Shown: positions 38,708 to 48,961 of the stretch, in pieces | Layout of the letters: each line of letters begins with the position of its first letter | Numbering within the stretch: the first letter of the stretch is position 1 | DNA from: Pseudomonas sp. FP198 | GTDB taxonomy: Bacteria > Pseudomonadota > Gammaproteobacteria > Pseudomonadales > Pseudomonadaceae | NCBI RefSeq assembly: GCF_030687895.1 | Contig: NZ_CP117452.1 | Coordinates: 1,257,501-1,321,500, forward strand | Reading direction: 5' to 3' | Length of the DNA: 64,000 nt | Program-made: the position numbers and the translations under genes | The notes under the pieces: model-generated | Told to the model about the DNA's origin: nothing | Databases searched by the model: none | The model's input: the letters and a program-made list of their open reading frames with translations, nothing else

Positions 38708-39181
38708 ATGCGTATTGGCCACGGCTACGATGTTCACCGTTTCGCTGAAGGCGACTTCATTACTCTGGGCGGCGTGCGTATCGCACACGGCTTCGGGCTG
38801 CTTGCGCATTCTGACGGTGACGTGTTGCTGCATGCCTTGAGCGACGCTCTGCTTGGCGCGGCTGCCCTGGGCGACATCGGCAAGCATTTCCCGGACACCG
38901 ACCCGCAATTCAAGGGCGCCGACAGCCGCGTACTGCTGCGCCACGTGGTCGCGTTGATCCACGCCAAGGGCTGGGTCGTGGCCAATGTCGACAACACCAT
39001 TATTGCCCAGGCCCCCAAGATGGCGCCGCACATCGAAGCGATGCGCCAGCGGATTGCCGAGGATCTCCAGGTTGAACTGGACCAGGTTAACGTCAAGGCC
39101 ACCACGACCGAGAAGCTTGGTTTCGTCGGTCGCGAAGAAGGCATCGCCGTCCATTCCGTCGCCTTGTTGCAGCGCCCATGA
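38708..39181 (+). CDS. ispF: 2-C-methyl-D-erythritol 2,4-cyclodiphosphate synthase
   Basis: IspF cyclises CDP-ME 2-phosphate to MEcPP in the MEP pathway. The 157-residue protein keeps the zinc ligands Asp8 and His10 (GYDVHRF) and His42 ([11 protein letters not shown]), and has the hydrophobic cavity and CDP-binding segment TTTEKLGF near 132-139. Its stop overlaps truD (ATGA). The start directly follows a terminator, with little room for a normal leader. The ispF-truD-surE-pcm-nlpD-rpoS order is the usual gammaproteobacterial one. Confidence 0.97.
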   Translation: MRIGHGYDVHRFAEGDFITLGGVRIAHGFGLLAHSDGDVLLHALSDALLGAAALGDIGKHFPDTDPQFKGADSRVLLRHVVALIHAKGWVVANVDNTIIAQAPKMAPHIEAMRQRIAEDLQVELDQVNVKATTTEKLGFVGREEGIAVHSVALLQRP

Positions 39182-40223
39182 CCGAACTGGAACTCTTGGG
39201 CCCGCGGGCCTACGGTGAGACATTGGGCCGTGCGGTACTGAAGGCTACCGCCGAGGATTTCCAGGTCGACGAAGTGCTTGATATCCCGTTGTCCGGGGAT
39301 GGCGAGCATCTGTGGATCTGGGTGGAAAAACGCGGCTTGAATACCGAGGAGGCTGCCCGGCGAATCGCCAAGGCCGCCGGCGTGCCTTTGCGCACGGTCA
39401 GCTACGCCGGGCTCAAGGATCGTCAGGCCCTGACCCGGCAATGGTTCAGCGTGCAGTTGCCCGGCAAGGCCGACCCGGACCTGTCGACGGCAGAAAACGA
39501 TACGCTGAAGATCCTCAAGACCGCACGCCACAGACGCAAGCTGCAGCGTGGCGCGCACTCGGCCAATGGCTTTACCTTGCGCCTGACCCAATTCTCGGGC
39601 GACAAGGAGGCTATCGAGACACGTCTGCAACACATCGCCCACCAAGGCATTCCGAATTATTTTGGTGCCCAGCGCTTTGGCCATGACGGCGGCAATGTCG
39701 TCGATGCCCGTGCCTGGGCGGCGCGCAAGGCTTTGCCGGAGCAGCGCAACGTGCGCTCTCGGCTGTTGTCCACCGCGCGCAGCTTTCTGTTCAACCGGGT
39801 GCTGGCGGCGCGAGTCGCCGACGGTACCTGGCGGCAAGCCCAGGTGGGCGACTTGCTCGCCTTTACCGACAGCCGCAGTTTTTTCCCCGCCAGTGAGGCT
39901 GAGTGCAGCGATCCGCGCCTGGCCATTCTCGATCTGCACCCGACCGGGCCGCAGTGGGGCGAAGGACCTTCGCCCGCCGCCGGGGCAACCTTCGAATTGG
40001 AGCAGGCCATCGCCGCGGACGAGGCCGATCTGCGGGACTGGTTGATAAACGCGGGAATGAGTCACGAACGTCGCATCCTGCGACTGCCCATTGGCGGGCT
40101 GTCGTGGCATTATCCCTCGCCTGACATTCTGCAATTGGAATTCGTCCTGCCGGCCGGATGTTTCGCCACTGTCTTGGTGCGCGAACTCGTCGATCTGGTG
40201 CCGGTGGGGCAGACGGACAGCCC

Positions 40224-40236
<13 letters not shown>
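39178..40236 (+). CDS. truD: tRNA pseudouridine(13) synthase
   Basis: TruD makes pseudouridine at position 13 of tRNA(Glu). The 352-residue protein has catalytic Asp81 in [17 protein letters not shown] and the family motif [11 protein letters not shown] near 158-168. The TRUD insertion domain lies between the two halves. It overlaps ispF by 4 bp and surE by 13 bp, indicating a compact operon. Confidence 0.95.
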
Positions 40237-41650
<1,414 letters not shown>

Positions 41651-41876
41651 GCATTTATAGACAGACGCTGAATTCCGGGGCACGACATGTGTCTTACGGC
41701 AGCAGCTGTTCGACAAGCGCTGGTTTGCCAAACAGCGTTCAACAGCGTCGAGCAAACGTGTGCGGTAGCTTTTCGCGCTTCCTTTATAGAAGCGTGGTGT
41801 CGGCTCGCCACGGGGCAATATTTCTGCCTGGACAGGCAGTGTGCAATTTTTTCAGCCACCACAAAGGGAGCGGCGG

Positions 41877-42722
41877 GTGAGTCTCACAGTCATTGCGCAG
41901 CGTATGGGTATCACGAGCTTCAAGCGCCTGGTGACTGGCCTTCTCTTGAGTACCTTGCTGGTCGGTTGTTCCAGTACTCCGTCGGGTAATGTCCGGGTGG
42001 TCGATCGCAACAATGCGACACCGCAGCGGCCTACAGTAACGACCGGCCAGTATGTAGTCCGTCGCGGCGATACGCTGTTTTCCATCGCGTTTCGCTACGG
42101 CTGGGACTACAAGGCCCTCGCGGCTCGCAACAACATTCCTGCGCCTTATACGATCCATCCGGGTCAGACAATTCGCTTTGACGGTCGCAGTGCCTCAACG
42201 CCTACCGCGGTCGTGACGCAGTCGGGTTCGACCCCGTCATCCTCGAGCAAAACCACGGTTATCCGTCGTCCGGCGGGTGCCGCAACGGCGACTGTACCGT
42301 CCGTCGCGAACAAGCCGGCACCCGCTCCGATGCCTCCGGCAGGCCCCGCCCCGACCGGCTGGGGATGGCCTTCTAATGGCGTTCTCATTGGAAAATTCTC
42401 TTCAAACGGTAGTTTGAATAAAGGAATTGATATCGCCGGGGATTTGGGACAGCCTGTTTTGGCAGCGTCTGATGGCACGGTCGTGTACGCCGGGAGTGGT
42501 TTAAGGGGCTACGGCGAACTCGTGATCATCAAACACAGCGATACCTACGTCAGTGCCTACGGTCACAACCGCAGGCTGTTGGTTCGGGAGGGGCAGCAGG
42601 TCAAGGTCGGACAGACAATTGCCGAAATGGGCTCAACGGGTACGGATCGAGTGAAACTGCATTTTGAGATTCGCCGACAAGGTAAACCTGTGGATCCGCT
42701 GCAATTCCTGCCACGTCGTTGA
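41877..42722 (+). CDS. nlpD: Murein hydrolase activator NlpD (LysM and degenerate M23 lipoprotein)
   Basis: NlpD is an outer-membrane lipoprotein that activates the amidase AmiC at the septum. The 281-residue protein has a lipobox LLVGCSS near 29-35, a LysM domain (YVVRRGDTLFSIAFRYGWDY, about 58-102), a Pro/Ala-rich linker and a C-terminal M23 fold. The usual HxGxD motif is here NKGIDIAG, with Asn replacing the zinc-binding His, which fits a non-catalytic activator. A GTG start at 41877 follows AAGGGAG and puts the signal peptide in place. The main rpoS promoter is known to lie inside nlpD in pseudomonads. Confidence 0.95.
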   Translation: MSLTVIAQRMGITSFKRLVTGLLLSTLLVGCSSTPSGNVRVVDRNNATPQRPTVTTGQYVVRRGDTLFSIAFRYGWDYKALAARNNIPAPYTIHPGQTIRFDGRSASTPTAVVTQSGSTPSSSSKTTVIRRPAGAATATVPSVANKPAPAPMPPAGPAPTGWGWPSNGVLIGKFSSNGSLNKGIDIAGDLGQPVLAASDGTVVYAGSGLRGYGELVIIKHSDTYVSAYGHNRRLLVREGQQVKVGQTIAEMGSTGTDRVKLHFEIRRQGKPVDPLQFLPRR

Positions 42723-42828
42723 TTTGCTTGTCAGCCTGTTCCGTCACGTAGAGGGAACAGGCTCCAGCGTTGCCAAGGATAAAGGCGTCGCTTGAGCTTG
42801 AGGTCGAACTCACCAAAGGACTATAACA

Positions 42829-43836
42829 ATGGCTCTCAGTAAAGAAGTGCCGGAGTTTGACATCGACGATGAGGTCCTCCTTATGGAGACCGGCATCGCT
42901 ATGGATTCGATGTCGAATGATGAAGGGGCGACTCCACCTTCCGTTCGTGCCAAATCCAAACACTCCGCTTCACTTAAACAACATAAGTACATCGATTACA
43001 CCCGGGCGCTGGACGCCACTCAGCTGTACCTCAACGAAATCGGCTTCTCACCATTGCTCTCCCCCGAGGAAGAAGTTCATTTTGCGCGCTTGTCGCAAAG
43101 TGGCGACCCGGCGGGTCGAAAACGCATGATTGAAAGCAACCTGCGCCTGGTGGTGAAAATCGCCCGACGCTACGTCAATCGTGGGCTTTCGCTGCTGGAT
43201 CTGATCGAAGAGGGCAACCTGGGCCTGATTCGCGCCGTCGAGAAGTTCGACCCCGAGCGCGGCTTCCGTTTCTCGACCTATGCGACCTGGTGGATCCGCC
43301 AGACCATCGAACGGGCGATCATGAATCAGACCCGGACCATCCGGCTGCCGATCCACGTGGTCAAGGAGCTAAACGTCTACCTGCGGGCCGCCCGCGAGTT
43401 GACCCAGAAGCTCGACCACGAACCTTCACCCGAGGAAATCGCCAACCTGTTGGAGAAGCCGGTGGGCGAGGTCAAGCGCATGCTCGGTCTCAACGAGCGG
43501 GTCTCATCGGTCGACGTTTCACTGGGGCCAGACTCGGACAAGACGCTGCTCGACACCCTTACCGACGATCGTCCGACCGATCCGTGCGAGTTGCTCCAGG
43601 ATGATGACTTGTCCCAGAGCATCGACCAATGGCTGTCGGAGCTTACGGACAAGCAACGGGAAGTGGTAATCCGCCGCTTCGGCTTGCGCGGTCATGAAAG
43701 CAGCACCCTTGAAGATGTGGGCCTGGAGATTGGTTTGACGCGTGAGCGGGTCAGGCAGATCCAGGTCGAAGGCCTCAAGCGGCTCCGGGAGATCCTGGAG
43801 AAGAACGGCCTGTCGAGCGAGTCGTTGTTCCAGTAG
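42829..43836 (+). CDS. rpoS: RNA polymerase sigma factor RpoS
   Basis: RpoS is the stationary-phase and general-stress sigma factor. The 335-residue protein begins [20 protein letters not shown]. It has the region 1.2 segment (about 60-90), region 2 with [40 protein letters not shown] near 122-162, region 3 and region 4 with the promoter -35-binding helix-turn-helix ([20 protein letters not shown], about 298-318). It follows nlpD by 106 bp, and an intrinsic terminator ends the transcript. The GacA-controlled rsmZ gene is next. Confidence 0.98.
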   Translation: MALSKEVPEFDIDDEVLLMETGIAMDSMSNDEGATPPSVRAKSKHSASLKQHKYIDYTRALDATQLYLNEIGFSPLLSPEEEVHFARLSQSGDPAGRKRMIESNLRLVVKIARRYVNRGLSLLDLIEEGNLGLIRAVEKFDPERGFRFSTYATWWIRQTIERAIMNQTRTIRLPIHVVKELNVYLRAARELTQKLDHEPSPEEIANLLEKPVGEVKRMLGLNERVSSVDVSLGPDSDKTLLDTLTDDRPTDPCELLQDDDLSQSIDQWLSELTDKQREVVIRRFGLRGHESSTLEDVGLEIGLTRERVRQIQVEGLKRLREILEKNGLSSESLFQ

Positions 43837-43856
43837 ATCAGGCAAGCGCAGCAGAG

Positions 43857-43884
43857 AAAGCCCCGACTGAGTTCGGGGCTTTTG
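43857..43884 (+). terminator. Rho-independent terminator of rpoS
   Basis: A perfect stem AAAGCCCCGA/TTCGGGGCTTT with a CTGAG loop and following T-run starts 21 bp after the rpoS stop codon. Confidence 0.9.
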
Positions 43885-43934
43885 CTTTTGCCAGCAGGGA
43901 GAATTTCTCATCAGCCCATTTTGCAGCTTCAGTT

Positions 43935-44126
43935 TGTAAGCTTTTGCCTAGTGTTACGTAAGCGTTCGGTTCCACGACGATGGGACAGATTGCTAATCAA
44001 GCGTTTTATAAACCTGTACGTGACTGTTTTTAAAAGATTTTCCTAAGTGTGAATGGCTCGTGACAGTGCCGGCGGAGCGCCGCCGAGGCATTGCACTCGT
44101 TTGGGAAAACACTAATATCAATCCTG
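43935..44126 (+). promoter_or_regulatory. rsmZ promoter with candidate GacA upstream activating half-site
   Basis: TTGCAC (44091-44096), a 16-bp spacer and TAATAT (44113-44118) form a good promoter for an RNA starting near 44127. About 190 bp upstream, TGTAAG at 43935-43940 matches the left half of the known GacA site (TGTAAG-N6-CTTACA), but the right half is poorly matched here. Gac control of rsmZ is established in pseudomonads; use of this particular half-site is an inference. Confidence 0.6.
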
Positions 44127-44260
44127 TGTCGACGGACAGACACACCCGTCAAGGACGATGGGACAGGAAGGACATCGCAGGATGCGATTCATCAGGACGA
44201 TGAAAAGGATTAAAGGGATTATGGAAAAAATGTGGGCGGGTCAAACCGCCCCTTTTTTTT
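44127..44260 (+). ncRNA. rsmZ: Small regulatory RNA RsmZ
   Basis: RsmZ is a Gac/Rsm-cascade RNA that sequesters RsmA/RsmE (CsrA-type) proteins and so derepresses secondary metabolism and biocontrol genes. The roughly 134-nt RNA begins TGTCGACGG, carries about ten GGA motifs, several in predicted hairpin loops (AAGGACGA, CAGGACGA, CAGGATGC), and ends in a GGGCGG/CCGCCC stem with T8 at 44233-44260. Its place between rpoS and fdxA is the known rsmZ locus. Reading frames crossing it are spurious. Confidence 0.93.
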
Positions 44261-44284
44261 GCCCGCGATTTTGTTCCAGGCAGC

Positions 44285-44308
44285 AAAAAGGCCCGCGAGG
44301 GGCCTTTT
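44285..44308 (-). terminator. Rho-independent terminator of fdxA
   Basis: On the minus strand AAAAGGCCCC and GGGCCTTTTT pair around a short loop (TCGC), 19 bp beyond the fdxA stop codon. It faces the rsmZ terminator on the other strand, so the two convergent transcripts are separately closed. Confidence 0.85.
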
Positions 44309-44326
44309 CAGCGAACGCTGGGGTAA

Positions 44327-44650
44327 TCAGCGTTCCAGGTCTGCGATCTTGCCAGTCTTGCCATCCCATTCTTCGGCGTCGGGCAGGGCGTCTTTCTTCT
44401 CGGTGATGTTCGGCCAGATATCCGCCAGTTCGGCGTTCAGCTGGATGAAGTTCTCCATACCGGCTGGCACTTCGTCTTCCGAGAAAATGGCGTTCGCCGG
44501 GCATTCCGGTTCACACAGGGCGCAGTCGATGCACTCGTCCGGATGAATGACCAGGAAGTTCGGGCCTTCGTAAAAGCAGTCCACCGGACAGACTTCTACG
44601 CAGTCGGTGTACTTGCACTTGATGCAGTTGTCGGTGACGACGAAGGTCAT
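44327..44650 (-). CDS. fdxA: 7Fe-type ferredoxin FdxA
   Basis: FdxA is a small electron carrier with one [3Fe-4S] and one [4Fe-4S] cluster. The 107-residue protein begins [20 protein letters not shown] and holds cysteines at 9, 12, 17, 21, 25, 40, 43, 46 and 50 in the pattern of Azotobacter-type 7Fe ferredoxins. A C-terminal extension follows. The ATG at 44650 follows a GGAGAGA site; longer upstream readings are rejected. It is convergent with rsmZ and downstream of mutS on the same strand, as usual in Pseudomonas. Confidence 0.96.
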   Translation of the reverse strand: MTFVVTDNCIKCKYTDCVEVCPVDCFYEGPNFLVIHPDECIDCALCEPECPANAIFSEDEVPAGMENFIQLNAELADIWPNITEKKDALPDAEEWDGKTGKIADLER

Positions 44651-44794
44651 TTCTAATTCTCTCCTCAGGCGGCTGCGGCGAAGCCCCATCACGGTAGGGG
44701 TCGCGAGGTTCGGGAGCGATTGTCTGCAAACCCAGGCTAATAGGTCGCAGCATCCCAAACCGCGCGAGATTCTAACAGCTTGAAAGCCTGTGCG

Positions 44795-47374
44795 TTAGAC
44801 CCGTGTCTTCAATGTATAGAGTAAATCCAGCGCCCGGCGCGGGGTCATGTCGTCGAGGTCGAGCTTGGCCAGTTCGTCGAGCACCGGATGCGGCAGGCTG
44901 GCGAACAGGTCGCTTTGCTGCGGCGCGGCCGGTTTGCCTTTGCTCGGGCGCGCTACCTCGTGCGGCAAGCTGGTGGTCTCCAGGCGGCTGAGGTGCTCGC
45001 GAGCGCGGGTGATGACGTCGCTCGGCACACCGGCCAGTTGTGCCACCGCCAGGCCGTAGCTCTGGCTGGCCGGGCCGGGCAGTACGTGGTGAAGGAACAC
45101 GATGCGTTCGTTGTGCTCGGTGGCGTTGAGGTGGACGTTGGCCACCAGCGGCTGGCTCTCCGGCAACACCGTCAATTCGAAATAGTGCGTGGCGAACAGC
45201 GTATAAGCGCGCAACTGGGCCAAACGTTCAGCGGCCGCCCAGGCCAGGGACAGGCCATCGAAGGTGCTGGTGCCGCGACCGACTTCGTCCATCAGCACCA
45301 GGCTGCGCTCGGTGGCATTGTGGAGGATGTTCGCGGTTTCGCTCATTTCCACCATGAAGGTCGAACGCCCACCGGCCAGGTCATCGCTGGAGCCGATCCG
45401 GGTGAAGATCCGGTCCACCAGGGACAGTTCGCAACTGGCCGCCGGGACGAAGCTGCCGATGTGAGCCAGCAATACGATCAGCGCGGTCTGGCGCATGTAG
45501 GTGGATTTACCGCCCATGTTCGGACCGGTGATCACCAGCATGCGGGTATTGTCGTCCAGGCTCAGGTCGTTGGCCACGAACGGCGTGGTCAGTACCTGCT
45601 CGACCACCGGGTGGCGACCCTGGCTGATGCGCATGCACGGCTCGCTGACGAAGCGTGGGCAATTGAGGTCCAGGTTCAGCGCGCGCTCGGCCAGGTTGCT
45701 CAACACGTCCAGTTCCGCCAGGGCGGCGGCGGTGTCCTGCAACGGTGGGAGCTGGCTGATCAGGTCTTCGAGCAGCGCTTCGTAGAGCATCTTTTCCCGG
45801 GCGAGGGCGCGACTCTTGGCCGACAGGGCCTTGTCCTCGAAAGCCTTGAGTTCCGGTGTGATGAAACGCTCGGCGCCCTTGAGGGTCTGGCGCCGGATGT
45901 AATCGGCCGGGGCTTGCTCGGCCTGCTTGCTCGGCAGCTCGATGAAGTAGCCATGGATGCGGTTGTAGCCGACCTTGAGATTGGCAAGGCCGGTACGGGC
46001 CTTTTCCCGGGCTTCGAGGTCGATCAGGAACTGGCCGGCGTTTTCGCTCAGCGATTGCAGCTCGTCGAGTTCAGCGTCGTAACCGGTTTTCAGCACGCCA
46101 CCGTCCCGAATCACCGCTGGCGGATTATCGATGATGGCTTTTTCCAGCAGCGCGGCCAGTTCCGGGTAGGTGCTGGTAGTGCGCGCCAGTTGCTGCAGGT
46201 GAGGTGCTTCAAGGTCGGTCATTGCCACCTGAAGTTCGGGCAGCGCGCCGAGGGCGTCGCGCAGGCGCGCCAAGTCGCGAGGACGGGCGTTGCGCAGGCC
46301 GATCCGCGCGAGGATCCGCTCGATATCGCCGATTTCCTTGAGCTGCGGTTGCAACTGCTCGAAACGATAACGGTCCAGCAGGCAAGTAATCGAAGACTGG
46401 CGTGCTTGCAGTACCGTCAGGTCCCGCAGCGGTCGGTTCAGCCAGCGGGTCAACAGGCGGCTGCCCATGGCGGTCTGGCAGCGATCGACCACCGATTGCA
46501 GGGTGTTATCGCGGCCACCGGCCAGGTTGGTGTCCAGTTCCAGGTTGCGGCGGCTCGCGCCGTCCAGCACGACCGTGTCATCCAGGCGTTCGTGACGCAG
46601 GCTGCGCAGATGGGGCAGGGCGGTGCGCTGGGTTTCCTTGGCGTAGGCCAGCAGGCAGCCGGCGGCGCCGATGGCCAGGGTCAGGTTCTCGCAGCCGAAG
46701 CCCTTGAGGTCCTGGGTGGAAAACTGCTGGCAGAGACTTTTCAACGCCGAGTCGCGTTCGAAATCCCACGGCGCCCGGCGACGTACGCCACGGCGTTTTT
46801 CCGCCGGCAGGTCTTTGGGCCAGTCATCCGGGATCAACAACTCCACAGGATTGACCCGCTCCAGTTCCGCCAGCAGGTTTTCCCAGCCCTTGATTTCCAA
46901 TACCGAGAAGTTGCCGCTGGTGATGTCCAGCACGGCCAGGCCGAACAGGCGCTCGTCACCGAGGACAGCGGCGATCAGGTTGTCCCGACGTTCATCCAGC
47001 AATGCCTCGTCACTGACTGTGCCGGGAGTGATGATCCGCACGACCTGGCGTTCCACCGGGCCTTTGCTGGTGGCCGGGTCGCCGACCTGTTCGCAAATCA
47101 CCACGGACTCGCCCAGCTTGACCAGCTTCGCCAGGTAGCCTTCCGCCGCGTGGTAAGGAATCCCACACATCGGAATCGCCATGCCCGCCGATTGCCCACG
47201 CGCCGTCAGGGTGATGTCCAACAGCTTGGCGGCCTTCTTCGCGTCCTCATAGAAGATTTCGTAGAAGTCGCCCATGCGATAGAACATCAGCTGATCGGGG
47301 TGCTGGTTCTTCAGGCGCCAGTATTGCTGCATCATCGGCGTGTGGGAGGACAGGTCGTTCACGGCGGTATTCAT
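44795..47374 (-). CDS. mutS: DNA mismatch repair protein MutS
   Basis: MutS recognises mismatches and small loops and recruits MutL. The 859-residue protein has the mismatch-reading Phe37-x-Glu39 in [11 protein letters not shown]. Connector, lever and clamp domains follow. The ATPase has Walker [14 protein letters not shown] near 614-626, [20 protein letters not shown] near 690 and the C-terminal dimer segment. The ATG at 47374 ([19 protein letters not shown]) is the family start; an in-frame start at 47422 is rejected. In P. fluorescens-group genomes the tailocin locus is known to lie between mutS and cinA, which fits the content to the right. Confidence 0.97.
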   Translation of the reverse strand: MNTAVNDLSSHTPMMQQYWRLKNQHPDQLMFYRMGDFYEIFYEDAKKAAKLLDITLTARGQSAGMAIPMCGIPYHAAEGYLAKLVKLGESVVICEQVGDPATSKGPVERQVVRIITPGTVSDEALLDERRDNLIAAVLGDERLFGLAVLDITSGNFSVLEIKGWENLLAELERVNPVELLIPDDWPKDLPAEKRRGVRRRAPWDFERDSALKSLCQQFSTQDLKGFGCENLTLAIGAAGCLLAYAKETQRTALPHLRSLRHERLDDTVVLDGASRRNLELDTNLAGGRDNTLQSVVDRCQTAMGSRLLTRWLNRPLRDLTVLQARQSSITCLLDRYRFEQLQPQLKEIGDIERILARIGLRNARPRDLARLRDALGALPELQVAMTDLEAPHLQQLARTTSTYPELAALLEKAIIDNPPAVIRDGGVLKTGYDAELDELQSLSENAGQFLIDLEAREKARTGLANLKVGYNRIHGYFIELPSKQAEQAPADYIRRQTLKGAERFITPELKAFEDKALSAKSRALAREKMLYEALLEDLISQLPPLQDTAAALAELDVLSNLAERALNLDLNCPRFVSEPCMRISQGRHPVVEQVLTTPFVANDLSLDDNTRMLVITGPNMGGKSTYMRQTALIVLLAHIGSFVPAASCELSLVDRIFTRIGSSDDLAGGRSTFMVEMSETANILHNATERSLVLMDEVGRGTSTFDGLSLAWAAAERLAQLRAYTLFATHYFELTVLPESQPLVANVHLNATEHNERIVFLHHVLPGPASQSYGLAVAQLAGVPSDVITRAREHLSRLETTSLPHEVARPSKGKPAAPQQSDLFASLPHPVLDELAKLDLDDMTPRRALDLLYTLKTRV

Positions 47375-47548
47375 CGGTGTCAGGCAAGCTCGTTGAAAGG
47401 TGTGGGGCAAAAGGAGGGGCATCGGCCCGGCTTTTCCGCGATGGGCGCAAGGTTAACATGGGCGGTCTGGTGCGACCCAGGGATGAGTGGGTTCGATTGT
47501 TTTCCCAGAATGTTGCGGAAAAACCTCTGGCCAGGTAAATCTCGCAAC

Positions 47549-47577
47549 AAAAAGCCCGACATGTAGTCGGGCTTCTC
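47549..47577 (-). terminator. Rho-independent terminator
   Basis: A perfect AAGCCCGAC/GTCGGGCTT stem with a loop of five bases ends in T5 on the minus strand, 14 bp after the stop of the 55-codon gene. It separates that gene from mutS. The 174 bp between it and mutS must hold the mutS promoter; nothing else is seen there. Confidence 0.85.
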
Positions 47578-47590
47578 TTGAATTTTGATA

Positions 47591-47758
47591 TCAGCCTCGT
47601 TTCGCCTCGGCCTGCATCATCACGAGGTTTTGCTGCTTGGTAGCCTCTGTCAAAACCTCGCTATAAACACGTTTCTTTTGGTCCGATTTAGCATTACGAA
47701 TAAAATCGGCAAAGGTGCTTTTGGTTCCTTTGGACAAGCCCAGCTTGATCGAAATCAT
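47591..47758 (-). CDS. Small uncharacterised protein (55 residues) downstream of zeta-toxin relic
   Basis: The reading frame starts MISIKLGLSKGTKSTFADFI and ends MMQAEAKRG; it is lysine-rich, predicted helical, with no membrane segment or signal peptide. A near-perfect AGGAGG lies at the right distance before the ATG, and a terminator follows, so it is likely expressed. Its ATG overlaps the apparent end of the zeta relic (ATGA), implying translational coupling in the ancestral operon. It could have been an antitoxin or accessory partner. I do not recognise a family. Confidence 0.7.
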   Translation of the reverse strand: MISIKLGLSKGTKSTFADFIRNAKSDQKKRVYSEVLTEATKQQNLVMMQAEAKRG

Positions 47759-48062
47759 AGGTGCCCTCCTGATGGTGGCTCGAGCATGGCCTCTAGGTCG
47801 GCCCGCGTGTGTTGCTCAGGGATTATGGTAGTGAATCTGCGAACAGATTCACCAAGGCTATTGATGCCTCGGTTTTACCGGCGCCCGGAGAGCCTGCCAT
47901 AAAAACTGACACCGGCGCTTCCTCTGGCGGATAAAGAGCCTTATCTGTCAGTCGCTTCGCGATTGCTTTTTTATTGGACCGAGCGAAGCGCAATGCGTCT
48001 TCATGGACGGCTTGGTCTGCTGAGGCCAGTAGCCGGCTGCGTGTATCGGCATTCTCCGTCAT
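47755..48062 (-). pseudogene. Zeta-toxin-like kinase, internally deleted relic
   Basis: An open frame from ATG 48062 to TAA 47823 encodes 79 residues with a P-loop, VFMAGSPGAGKTEAS near 53-67, typical of the start of zeta-toxin kinases (UDP-sugar kinases that block cell-wall synthesis). The frame ends just after the P-loop, far short of the 200-300 residues usual for the family. A second frame then reads IIPEQHTRADLEAMLEPPSG down to a TGA at 47755 that overlaps the next gene. I infer an ancestral full gene with most of its core deleted. An AAGGGA ribosome-binding site precedes the ATG. Without the rest of the kinase it should be inactive. Confidence 0.65.
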
Positions 48063-48153
48063 TAATCCGATCCCTTTCGATGGTCTGACTGTTTGTATCG
48101 AACCCCCCAGGCCTCTTTGTGCTTATTGCTGCCCATTTATAGTTGATAACGAC

Positions 48154-48244
48154 GTGGCGAGGGAGCTTGCTCCCGCTTTGGGGACGCAGCGGCCGCTAGA
48201 AGCGGGGTCACTGCGTAACCCGGCGGGAGCAAGCCCCCTCGTCA
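48154..48244. repeat. REP pair, second family (GTGGCGAGGGAGC type)
   Basis: GTGGCGAGGGAGCTTGCTCC at 48154 and a diverged inverted copy at 48223-48244 (GCGGGAGCAAGCCCCCTCGT) flank about 45 bp. This variant differs from the GTGGGAGC type found in the core region. A weak AGCCTG/CAGGCT hairpin with T5 on the plus strand follows at 48271-48295. The 256-bp gap holds no gene. Confidence 0.75.
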
Positions 48245-48318
48245 TAGGGGGTTGTCCTTCTTGAATGAACAGCCTGGCGACATGCAGGCTTTTTTGTTTC
48301 TCGTCGAATTGGCCTGTT

Positions 48319-48594
48319 TTATCTGGGATCCACGACATCCAATGCCCGATTCGCCAGCAACTGGCTCAGCTCGATCATCTGCAGGATCCCTAGTGCGATA
48401 TGTCGTCGCGAGCCTTCCAGGTCGAAGGCGAGATCGCTGACCATGGCGTTGGCCGAGGCCAGGGTTTCGCTGAGGTTGGCGAGCAGGCATTCGGTGTCGA
48501 TGTTGGGAGCAATAAGGTAGAGGGTATCGGATCTTTCCTCGTCGGCTTTCGGCTTGAGGTCATCTTCGAGGGGATCTGGTATCTGTTTGGACAT
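48319..48594 (-). CDS. DUF6124-family protein
   Basis: This 91-residue soluble protein begins MSKQIPDPLEDDLKPKADEE and continues with TLYLIAPNIDTECLLANLSE, ASANAMVSDLAFDLEGSRRH and LLANRALDVVDP. The LIAP...NID...LL..SE.LASA...NRALD pattern is that of the DUF6124 family, frequent in Pseudomonas and of unknown function, predicted mostly helical. The ATG at 48594 is chosen because it gives the family start; longer readings upstream run through the structured leader. It has no obvious partner gene. Confidence 0.8.
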   Translation of the reverse strand: MSKQIPDPLEDDLKPKADEERSDTLYLIAPNIDTECLLANLSETLASANAMVSDLAFDLEGSRRHIALGILQMIELSQLLANRALDVVDPR

Positions 48595-48604
48595 AGTCTT
48601 GGAT

Positions 48605-48815
48605 CCTTGAGTTGGAGCCACTACCAATCCGCTACTAAACGAGATGGGCGGCAGCTGTACGCAGGTTAGTAGACCGGGGATCCAAGAAACCGGCGCGCCC
48701 GAGGGCGCCCTGCGCACAGCTACCATTGAGCGCAGGTAAAAACCTGGCTGAGCGGAGCGATGTACGCCTTGGAATGCCGGGCTACTAAACCCGATCACTG
48801 ATGGGCAGTGACAAG
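48605..48815 (-). promoter_or_regulatory. Highly structured 5' leader of the DUF6124 gene
   Basis: About 210 bp upstream of the gene is dense in inverted repeats: AGCTGTACGCAG (48653-48664) with CTGCGCACAGCT (48710-48721), a GCGCCC/GGGCGC hairpin (48695-48708), CAGGT/ACCTG (48733-48746) and CACTG/CAGTG (48796-48810). The 10-mer GCTACTAAAC occurs twice (48631-48640 and 48781-48790) and both copies can pair with the single TTAGTAG at 48666-48672. This looks like an RNA with alternative pairings. No known riboswitch class is recognised. Confidence 0.5.
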
Positions 48816-48961
48816 ATCAAAAGTACCGGTGGGGCCCAAGGCGCACAAGCCGGCGGATTCTGGCGTAGTTGTAGGCAGAGGCGCAAGGCAACGTAGTCTC
48901 GCGATGCGCATTTGAAGGACGGGGTGGGAGGTTTTTCCTAAGGCTGTGTAGGGCGAATCCC

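Noticed and set aside
41687..41989. Plus-strand frames in the pcm-nlpD gap
   Set aside because: Weak composition, no ribosome-binding site, and overlap with the nlpD signal peptide region.
44158..44406. An 82-codon plus-strand frame starting inside rsmZ
   Set aside because: It crosses the rsmZ terminator and the fdxA 3' end; the RNA gene explains the sequence better.
44888..47566. An 892-codon open frame on the plus strand antisense to mutS
   Set aside because: It is a codon-bias shadow of mutS, with low-complexity Gln/Arg/Val-rich sequence and no family motifs.
48271..48300. Plus-strand terminator-like hairpin AGCCTG/CAGGCT with T5
   Set aside because: The stem is only 6 bp with an 8-base loop, and no plus-strand gene lies upstream; noted within the REP entry but not called.
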